A stretch of 64,000 nt of DNA from Symbiodinium natans (lineage: Eukaryota > Sar > Dinophyceae > Suessiales > Symbiodiniaceae), in the NCBI GenBank assembly GCA_905221605.1, contig CAJNDS010000114.1, positions 665,855-729,854 of the forward strand, given 5' to 3'. The notes under the pieces were generated by a model. It did not search any database and was not told the origin of the DNA. It saw only the letters and a program-made list of their open reading frames with translations. Within the stretch, counting starts at the first letter, position 1. Every line of letters begins with the position of its first letter. The position numbers and the translations under genes were made by a program. Shown here piece by piece: positions 56,470 to 64,000 of the stretch.

Positions 56470-57680
56470 CCAGTTCTGAAGCGGGTTGAGTGTTGAGCTC
56501 CGAAACATAGACCTGTTACCGCGCTGCAAGAGACTGCTTTAGTGCGACACGATCTTGAGTGGCTCACTTGAACGTTTTTTTTTCCAGAAGTAAGCAGTGG
56601 TTCAAGTGTGACTTGGAGTACGCTGATGCAAGACGTTTCTGCCTCACAGGAATTCGCTGATTGGCTGTGCAGCACGTCCCCACCTTAAGAATCTGGATGA
56701 AGTGTGAAACTCCGACATTTACAGAGCATGCAACAGCAAGCAATCACTGCCACGATGATGTTGAGCCAGGAAGAAGATGAAGTGATGGCTGCATGTGTCT
56801 GAAGGTGGTTCACCGTCTCACTTATCATCATGCCTTCTCCCTCCATGTCCACAAACGTGGCATGTCAGAGGTAGGGGGTTTACGAAAAGAAGGACCCTTA
56901 ACATGGACCCCCCCAATTCCTGTTAAGTAAGAACCCCAATAAGGTACCCCCCCCCCCCCAAAATTTCGGAAACCCCCTGGTGAATGCTTGCCAGCCCGCG
57001 GTAGTGCTCAACCAAAAGGCTGTTGTAAATGCATACGAGGCAGAGCACATGTTGGCTGATCTGATGCCTATAAGCCTAGAACCCTATAACCCTATAACCC
57101 TAGACATCCAGCTTTGCATGCAACCGTTGAGCCCTAAACCCCAAACCCTAAACCCCAAACCCCAAACCCTAAACCCTAAACCCTAAACCCTAAACCCCAA
57201 ACCCCAAACCCCAAACCCCAAACCCTAAACCCTAAACCCTAAACCCTAAACCCTAAACCCTAAACCCTAAACCCTAAACCCTCCCTAAAGCCTCGGGCCC
57301 ATCAGCCCTCACTCCCACGCCCAAACGATTCCCAGCCTCCTGGAGAGCTGCTCTGGAAGCCGAGAGCATCTACCACGGGACTAAAGGAGGGGCCTAAAGT
57401 TTAGGGTTTAGGGTTTAGGGTTTAGGGTTTAGGGTTTAGGGTTTAGGGTTTAGGGTTTAGGGACCCCTGTAAGGGACTCAGGGGTAACTATCTACTCAGG
57501 TAGATAAGGTGTATATGTATATGTACGGATTGTATAGACTCTACATGTCACATAAGGCGCCAGCCTAAGGATTAGCCGTGACTGTTTGACTGTTTAGTAC
57601 CCCATCTTTAAAGGAGCATTCTTCGGCATTCAACAGAAAGAGAGATTCAGAGCATGTACATAAAGTTATATCAGAAGGCT
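56470..57680. other. Downstream stretch with repeats and a possible exon
   Basis: Holds a poly-C foldback (56880-56985), telomeric tracts with CCCCAAA variants (57128-57285; 57402-57465), and a plus-strand reading near 57320-57395 (PKRFPASWRAALEAESIYHG) that may be an exon. Confidence 0.4.
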
Positions 57681-57789
57681 TTTGTCCGCTGTGCAATGCT
57701 CCGCTTTCGCAGTATCTGTGCCCTTTTGCGCCCTCAGTGGAGGTAGGCAAGCCTGCAAGCAAAGTTTTCCCGTCCACTTACGGCTTGCG

Positions 57790-59849
57790 CAGCTTGCGCG
57801 GCTGTTCACACAGATGTTTGGGGGCATCTTGCAGCATCTAGCAGATGAGCATTTGAGCTTCGTGTGGCGCGCGATGGCCTCATGTTATGCGTCTCGCAGA
57901 ATACTCGAGCCTTGGCTTGCAGCTTATGTCCCTAAGCCCTACACCCTACACTTTCAAAGGCTTAAAAGCACGAAGTGACGACTTCAGACCTGTCTCGAGT
58001 TAGAGGCCTGGTCCGGCAGAAGATCGTGGCTGAAGTGGATTTCAGGCGTGCGGCCCTTAGCGTGTCTAATGCATCTATTCCCCACGTCTGCGTTTGTTTG
58101 TTTCTTTGTTGGTTTGCTTCCTTGTTTGTTTGATATTGTGTGTGGGTGTGTGTGTGTGTGTGACGTGGGGCTAGTTGCAGAGAAATTGCGTAGATGCCAA
58201 AGTAAGGCCGCTCATTGCATGGCCTGACCATTTTCGAGCTCTCTTTTGGTGAGCCGGAGAGCCTCAGCGTGCAGAAGCAATGCATTGAACTAGTCTGCTC
58301 AGCATGGAGAAGCAACGCATTGCTTGGTATATAGGTGCATCTATAGCCCCCTTAGGAAACATTTTTCTATTCTTATTTATGTAAAACCCAAAAGTATGAT
58401 TTTGATTAAGGTTCTAAGGGGTGTCTAGGTATAAGTGCAGCTAGTGGCTTTTTGTCTTCCAGGCAAGCATGTGCCATGAGGAACCCTAAACCCGAAACCC
58501 GAAACCCTAAACCCTAAACCCTAAACCCTGAACCCTAAACCCTAAACCCTAAACCCTAGCCCCCTAAACCCCCAAACCCTAAACCCTAAACATGCCTGCA
58601 TCCCTGCCAGGGGCCTTGGCAATGAGGGAGCCTCCGAGACGTCGGTGCACCTTCCAGCACATGCAACGGGCAGGCTCGCAGAAGCTCCCGTCGAACACAG
58701 AAATCTCTCAACCTCTAAACCCTAAACCCTAAACCCTAAAACCCTAAACCCTAAAACCCTAAAACCCTAAAACCCTAGAACCCTAAAACCCTAAAACCCT
58801 AAAACCCCCAAAAAACCCCCAAAACCCCTAAAACCCTAAAACCCTAAAACCCTAAACCCCTAAACCCCTAAACCCGAACCCCCAAGCCCGACATCCCTAA
58901 GCCGGAAGAAGTGGGAGCTAGAAGCAGGGTTTTTTCGCATCGGGGCAGGGCCAGAATTTGCTGTTCGGCTCACCATCCAGCTCGCCCTCCAAAGCTCGCG
59001 GAGAGCTTGGCTGCTCTAGGGATTAGGGTTCGGGTTTAGGGTTTAGGGTTCAGGGTTCAGGGTTTAGGGTTTAGGGTTTAGGGTTTAGGGTTCAGGGTTC
59101 AGGGTTCAGGGTTCAGGGTTCAGGGTTTAGGGTTTAGGGTTTAGGGTTTAGGGCTTAGGGTTTAGTAATCTTGGCAAGAGATGAGAGTTTTGGGATGTTT
59201 AGGGTTTGGGGTCTAGGGTACATGTGCCTACATGTCTCCACATGTGCTTGCATGTGTTTACAGGTGTTTAGAGATCGTTTGGGGTTTAGGGTTTTGGGTT
59301 TAGGGTTTAGGGTTTAGGGCTCAGGGTGTAGACGCATCTCCGCCGACGAGAAAAACCTGAGCCTGTCGAGGACGAGGAGCACGTGGCGACGGAGCGCAGA
59401 GCCTGGGCAGCCCAGTGGTGCCCTTTACACTTCTTTTAGTTCAACCCTAAACCCTAAACCCCAAACCCCAAACCCCAAACCCTAAACCCTAAACCCTAAA
59501 TCCCTTATAAAGTAACCAACACCCAGAAAAGGGTGCCCTTATTACATTCTGGTTACTGGGCTGCTAAGGAGCTTCCGAAGCTTTCAAAGCACAAAGCTCC
59601 TGGAAGTCTGCGCCGACCGAAGAGAGTTCTGCGCACGCAGACTTTCGGTAGCCCAGTGGTGCCCTTTGTTTTTTTCTAATTCTTTTTTGTCTGGTTATGG
59701 TTTCCCTCATAAAATATCCAACCCCTAAACCCTAAACCCTAAACCCCCCCAAAAAAGTGCCCTTTATATATGGTTACTGGGCTACCAAGGACTTTCCGGA
59801 CAGAGAACCGGAGGGTTGGCCTGCGCTGAGCGATGTGGACCCAGGCTAA
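57790..59849 (+). CDS. Unidentified plus-strand gene (partial)
   Basis: Best supported are three exons separated by two GGTAGCCC-family introners: ~59341-59398, 59579 minus ten (59569) to 59639, and 59790-59849. With GA...AG splicing they give one open frame containing PVEDEEHVATERRASEAFKA, SAPTEESSAHADFPDREPEG and WPALSDVDPG, then TAA at 59847-59849. Weaker upstream candidates: ~57790-57860 (LARLFTQMFGGILQHLADEH), ~58610-58692 and ~58928-59018. The tail is acidic and low in complexity. No family recognised, and the upstream pieces may belong elsewhere. Confidence 0.5.
58736..58872 (-). repeat. CCCTAAAA octamer tract
   Basis: About a dozen CCCTAAAA units with CCCCCAAAA and CCCCTAAA variants, the reverse-complement type of the 45.3-kb octamer array. 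Confidence 0.85.
59399..59568 (+). mobile_element. Introner-like TIR element (GGTAGCCC family, copy 3)
   Basis: Ends GGCAGCCCAG and CTGGGCTGCT are inverted, both carrying the same compensating change from the family ends. GAGCCT precedes the element and GAGCTT follows its AAG. The GA...AG intron keeps the flanking frame open. Confidence 0.75.
59640..59789 (+). mobile_element. Introner-like TIR element (copy 4, perfect 7-bp duplication)
   Basis: Ends GGTAGCCCAG and CTGGGCTACC, with a CCCTAAA block inside. GACTTTC stands exactly before the element (59640-59646) and exactly after its AAG (59790-59796). An intron from GA of the left copy to AAG restores a single GACTTTC and keeps frame. Confidence 0.85.
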
Positions 59850-60078
59850 GGGGGGTATAAGGGGGGGCATACAGGGTTTAGGGTTTAGGGTTTAGGGTTT
59901 AGGGTTTAGGGTTTAGGGAGTAAACGCCAAAAAGTTGGAACATCCTTCTCCCCCCATACCCCAAAAGGTCTAGTAAAGGGAATCCCAGCTCAAGTCATCC
60001 TTAAACCTGAGGGGGGGGGGTATGACGGGGGTGTAAGGGGGCTATAAGGGGGGTGTAAGGGGGTATATGGGGGGGTAC

Positions 60079-62420
60079 AAGATGGCTTGAGACACTGCGG
60101 TAGGCCTTGAAGACGTGCTGGCGTGGCAAGATGGAGCGGCCTGCCTTGCGGAGCCGCAGAAGTCTTGTGATCATGGCTTCCCCTACTACCCCCCCCCCCC
60201 CTCTATACTACCCCCGGGTTAGTTAGGGATAGTTAAGCCTAATTAAGGTGACTTATGGGGGGTAGTATAGAGGGGGGGTGGTAGGGGAACCCATGGCGTC
60301 AGGGTTTACAATTGATGCCGAGTTTGTAGTTCGTCCCATTCCGGAGGTGCAACATGTAACTTAAAGCCCTACACTGTGGGATGGTCCCCCTTATGCAGTC
60401 CTTCATAGGGATTCATTAGTAGGGGGTACTATCAGCCCTACTTGTAGGGCTCTGAGAAGAAGGGAGAACATCCCAGCCTTACACTGCACCCCTGAACCCA
60501 GGTTCTTGCCCTCCATCTTGGCAATGCTGTCGAAGGGGTGTCTGAAGAGTGGGACTTGGACAAGAAGCCCCTTGGGCATTCCCAGCTAGTCCCCCGCCCT
60601 CCTCTTCCCCCCAAAAACAAAATCCCTGAAGGCCGGATTGAGCCAAAGGGGTTTAGGGTTTAGGGTTTAGGGTTTAAAGCACCTGAATCCCCTTACACTA
60701 CTTTTGAGGCGCACCGTGAAGCCTACGATGCCCTTGTTGGCCTCGGCAAAGCCCGCCAGGCTGATTTCCGTCGAGGTTGCTGTGCAGTGGGCGATCACAG
60801 GCTCTCCGCTCTCTCCGCTCGCAGTGGCTTTCAAAAATCAACCTCAAACGCCCACCTCCTTCTCGGCCTCCAGCCATCGTTGTTTGGTCACAGTAGCGGA
60901 CCCTAAACCCTAAACCCTAAACCCTAAACCCTAAACCCTAAACCCTAAACCCTAAGGGATGTTGCTGCGAGCGGGGGCGGGTCCGGTCAGCTGCATGCAG
61001 GCCAGTGGCTCCGACCAGACACATCCTGCAACCACTTCATCTGCCTTCCCATTCACCCGCGGGATGCAGGCGCCGAAGCCCGCAGAAGCGTGTTTTCCCA
61101 ACTTGGTGTGGGGTTTAGGGTTTAGGGTTTAGGGTTTAGGGTTTAGGGTTTAGGGTTGCGGGCTACATTCCGATGCCCTCGCTGCGCCATGGCTCAAGGT
61201 GGTCTGTCTGATGGCATTGGCGGCAGCAGCGAGGTGGAGACATCCGCCGACATGGACTTCTTCTTGGCAGGCCTGTGCAGATCCTTCTAGCCTCAAGTCG
61301 TACCCTGAATCCTAAATCCTAAGCCCTAAACCCTAAACCGGCCATGGAAGGCCACATGCGGGGCTGCCCCTCCTGGTTTCCGACGTGTGAGTTTCACGAG
61401 GCTCGAAGTCTGCAAGAGAGGTCAGAAGAGTAAATAATGAATGTCAGTTTCTTCTGTGTGTCCTGGCTTGGAGGTTCGTGGTACTTAAGAACTGCACTTA
61501 ATAACCCAATTATTGCCATACTAGAGCAGTTGAAGGGCTTATAAGTGGGTGATAAGGACAGCTATTATTGGGTTACGAAGTACCATTGAACCTCCAAGTG
61601 CACATAGTACGCAGAGCACGCTATGGCAGTGTCCACAGGTGTGTGCATGCTCGAATCCGTCTGAGCACCGACAAAGGCGGAGAAGCGTGGAGGGCAGATG
61701 CTGTGCCCCTTCGAGCTGGAGGTTTCCCCGGGGGGGGTACTATAATCCCTAAAGGACTGTTAGTATATAAGGGGGAAACATAAATAAGCTGGAGGTGATC
61801 GTATGCACTGGACTGCGCGCAGTGACTTCTGGCCGCCTCGTACGGCGCTTGGAAGCCAGAGGGCTCTTCTCCTTTGCAAGCGTTGCAAATCCTTTGCAAG
61901 CGCATGGCCTCCAGCAAGTCAGCCTTTGGCGTCGGCTGAGGTGGGGACTCAACCTGTGGAGTCCCGCGACGATGTCGTCTGCTTTAAGCCACGGGGCCAT
62001 ATCGACAAGCTTGCGTTTAGTAGTACCCTAAGGCTCCAAATGGCCCAAAGTAGGTATTGCTTACAGACTTTAAACCTCAATGTCGGCATAATTTATAAAC
62101 TTGGAGCCCTAGGGATAGGCTTTTTCCAGATCTTTTTGCGGTGGAAAGTTGCCTGACCGCTGGCGTGAGCCTCCTCATGGCACCTGAAAGTCAGGTATGT
62201 CGAGCCTCTTCCCTTGGCTCCACATGACGTCCCGCTCATTGTTGGGCCACTGGCAGAGGAGGTCTATGACAAAGGCTGGGTATAGCGGCCTAAACCCTAA
62301 ACCCTAAACCCTAAACCCACTTCAGTCCACTCTTCGATAAAGAAATCGCTGGTGCAAGGCCGACTGTTGGCTCCTCTGGGCTTCGAGGTGCGGCCTCTGC
62401 AGATATGAGACGCTGTAGAC
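60079..62420 (-). CDS. Unidentified Cys-containing protein, minus strand
   Basis: A chain of minus-strand exons whose phases agree: ~62400-62330, 62289-62184, 61953-61797 continuing 61723-~61600, 61409-61368, 61272-61177, 61101-60969, 60902-60852, 60779-60697, 60585-60490, 60368-60310, 60163-60079. Readable pieces: PAFVIDLLCQWPNNERDVMW, PKADLLEAMRLQRICNACKG, HTCGHCHSVL, CLHLAAAANAIRQTTLSHGA, GKADEVVAGCVWSEPLACMQ, RWLEAEKEVATSTEISLAGF, ANKGIVGFTVRLKSS, KGLLVQVPLFRHPFDSIAKM and RKAGRSILPRQHVFKAYRSV. Cys pairs (CNAC, CGHC) hint at metal binding in the first half; otherwise I recognise no family. Both ends are open. It is convergent with the gene ending at 59849. Confidence 0.6.
60180..60296. mobile_element. 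TIR element, CCTACTACCCCC family (60.2 kb copy)
   Basis: Ends TTCCCCTACTACCCC and GGTGGTAGGGGAA around TAAGCCTAATTAAGGT text. CATGGC lies outside the left end and CCATGGC outside the right end, a probable duplication. It forms most of a minus-strand intron between 60310 and 60163. Confidence 0.75.
60380..60475. mobile_element. MITE, TTGGGATG family (60.4 kb copy)
   Basis: Ends TGGGATGGTCCCCCTTATGC and GGGAGAACATCCCA. GCCCTACACTG before and GCCTTACACTG after match at ten of eleven bases. It forms most of the minus-strand intron between exons at 60490 and 60368. Confidence 0.8.
61468..61592. mobile_element. TIR element, CTTGGAGGTTC family (61.5 kb copy)
   Basis: Compact intact member: CTTGGAGGTTCGTGGTACTT and AAGTACCATTGAACCTCCAAG-type ends (about 20 bp inverted), 125 bp, without telomeric cargo. 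It lies in a minus-strand intron. Confidence 0.8.
61724..61787. mobile_element. Short MITE relative with 9-bp target duplication
   Basis: A 64-bp remnant (TTCCCCGGGGGG...GGGGGAAACATAAATAA) with the family centre TACTATAATCC and GGACTGTTAGTATA. GCTGGAGGT flanks it exactly on both sides (61715-61723 and 61788-61796). The minus-strand frame is open on both sides and in the same phase once one copy of the duplication is removed. Confidence 0.85.
62024..62117 (+). mobile_element. Small TIR element (copy 2)
   Basis: Ends ACCCTAAGGCTCCAA and TTGGAGCCCTAGGGAT; partner of the element at 1154-1256 in opposite orientation. It lies in an intron of the minus-strand gene. Confidence 0.7.
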
Positions 62421-62429
62421 GTAATTGGG

Positions 62430-63470
62430 CAGTTCTCTCTAAGCTAGGGTTTGGGGTTTAGGGTTTAGGGTTTAAGGTTTAGGGTTTAGGGTTTGGGGTT
62501 TCGGGATCCCTTTTCTTAGAAGGGTGCTGGGTAGTTCTCGAAATGGGGGTTTTCGACATTAGGGTACCTTATTGGGGCCCTTATTATAGGGGAATCCGAC
62601 TACTTGGAGTCTACATTAAGGGTATCGTAAACCCCCAAAATTGGGGTCCATTTTTAGAGGGTGCCGCCTTATAATGTGTACCCAAAGGGACCCTAACCCA
62701 ACTTCTGGAGCTTGCTCGAGAATGTTGGGGATATCTGAGAACAGGGGTACCCTCCTCGGGGTCCTTTTTTGTCAGGGTGGGAGACCCCTCATGCTGGGGA
62801 TAGGGGTCTAAAAGATAAAAGGATCAAACATAAATATGAATAGATATAAAAAACCTAAACCCTGAGCCCTAAACCTTGAACCTTTATAAACCCTAAACCC
62901 TGAACCCTAAACCCTAAACCCTAAACCCTAAACCCTAAACCCTAAACCCTAAACCCTAAACCCTAACGCCTAGCCCTAAACCCTAAACCCTTAACCCTTA
63001 ACCCTTAACCCTTAACCCTTAACCCTTAACCCTTAACCCTTAACCCTAACCCTCAACCCTAAACCCTGAACCCTGTACATTGAGCCCTAAACCCTACCCT
63101 AAACCCTAAACCCTCGGTTGTTTATGTTTTTTGATCCTTGTTGAATTTTTCTTGATCCGACAGCCCTCATGTTGGGGATATCCAGTTAAACCCTAAACCC
63201 TAAACCCTAAACCCTAAACCCTAAACCCCCAAAGGCATTTTTTTCCAAAGAGCCCTGAGAGGCGCTGCTGCGCCTGGCTGCGCCCGGCACCGCGGCGGCG
63301 CTGCGAGGCGTTGAGGAGGCGCCGCTCGGCTTAGCTCCCGGGAGTGCTCAGAGCATTTAGGGTTTAGGGTTTAGGGTTTAGGGTTTAGGGTTTAGGGTTT
63401 AGGGTTTAGGGTTTAGGGTTTAGGGTTTAGGGTTTAGGGTTTAGGGTTTAGGGTTTGGGAGCTTCCGATG
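62430..63470. other. Repeat-rich stretch with weak exon candidate
   Basis: Telomeric tracts include a switch from CCCTAAA to CCCTTAA units at 62985-63045 and a 14-unit TTTAGGG array at 63357-63453. A GGGTCC-type foldback lies at 62510-62720. 63245-63355 is GC-rich and open on the minus strand in all frames (for example SEHSRELSRAAPPQRLAAPP), perhaps an N-terminal exon of the 60-62 kb gene. Confidence 0.5.
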
Positions 63471-63489
63471 TCATGGTTGTGTAAAAATC

Positions 63490-64000
63490 AGCAACTTACA
63501 AAGCAACTTACAATAGTCATTTATAAGATTTTTCAGATTATAGTTTTATAACATTATAGTATTTCGAGATTACAAGGTTATAATATGTATTATAAGATTA
63601 TAGTACTATGCTACTTAAATATGATAGTATTGTAATATTCTAATATGAAGATGTGGTAATATTGCAATATGATAGCATTCAATATTCGAATACTATAATA
63701 TGGTAGTATCATCGTATTCTGAGGCACAGTCGACATTGCTGCTTGTAAGGGGGTAGTTGTTGGTTTGGCGGCAACGCCGAGGATCGATAGGGCAGGCGCT
63801 AAAATGATAGGGTTATTTGATACGATAGGAGAAAGGTGTGTTAGGTGAAAAGAATGGAAAGCCATAGTGGAAGGGTAGTTGAAAAACAAGGAATGCTTAA
63901 GCAAGTAAATTTGACGCCGGATGCGTTCCGTTCCGTTCCGTCCCGGCGTTCCGTTCCGTTTCGGCCTTTGGGGTGGCAAATGCCCCCCCCCCCCCTCTCA
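63490..64000. other. AT-rich TTATAG tract and unassigned end
   Basis: 63510-63715 is made of TATTATAAGATTATAG variants. 63920-63965 holds four GTTCCGTTCC units, and a poly-C run lies near 63985. The minus-strand ORF 63611-63979 mirrors these repeats and has no recognisable domain. Confidence 0.6.

Noticed and set aside
61189-61290. Small plus-strand ORF beginning MAQGGLSDGIGG
   Set aside because: The minus strand here has an exon with good splice sites that joins its neighbours in phase.

Overview
The window looks like nuclear DNA of a dinoflagellate; I cannot name the species. There are no long open frames. Coding sequence comes as exons of about 18-120 bp spread over kilobases of intron, with GT, GC and GA 5' splice sites and AG 3' ends. 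The recognisable proteins are channel families that are abundant in dinoflagellates. Plant/dinoflagellate-type telomeric repeats (TTTAGGG) occur in roughly 140 separate blocks, in both orientations, almost all of them intronic or intergenic. I assembled exons by eye, using family resemblance and reading-phase continuity, so their edges are approximate.

Layout. 1-2.0 kb: a CCGCGGAAG repeat cluster and intergenic DNA. 2.0-9.65 kb (+): a six-transmembrane voltage-gated cation channel (S1 to S6, pore, then an EF-hand pair) with a likely stop codon at 9652-9654. 9.7-22.4 kb: repeat-rich DNA with scattered exon-like pieces on both strands and no gene I can name. 22.5-35.8 kb (+): an OSCA/CSC1/TMEM63-type mechanosensitive channel, followed through more than 20 exons to a stop at 35803-35805. 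36-39.9 kb (-): pieces of an unidentified gene, convergent with the OSCA gene. 40.6-50.25 kb (+): an MscS-type mechanosensitive channel, with one or two EF-hand-like exons just upstream. 51.4-56.47 kb (+): a multi-EF-hand calcium-binding protein, either separate or the C-terminal part of the MscS gene. 57-59.85 kb (+): an unidentified gene. 60.08-62.4 kb (-): an unidentified Cys-rich protein whose exons join in phase, convergent with the previous gene. 62.4-64 kb: repeats, AT-rich DNA and a few weak exon candidates.

The four recognisable products could all act in membrane mechanics, voltage or Ca2+: voltage-gated entry, two unrelated tension-gated channels, and EF-hand sensors. Whether this neighbourhood is functional or a coincidence cannot be told from sequence.

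The most interesting feature is the introns. At least six families of short terminal-inverted-repeat (TIR) elements sit in them. Some form the whole intron: target-site-like duplications flank the element, the 5' splice site (often GA) lies in the left duplication, and the element's own end supplies the AG. These behave like introners (intron-generating transposons). The telomeric arrays are often their cargo, or directly supply GT donors and AG acceptors.
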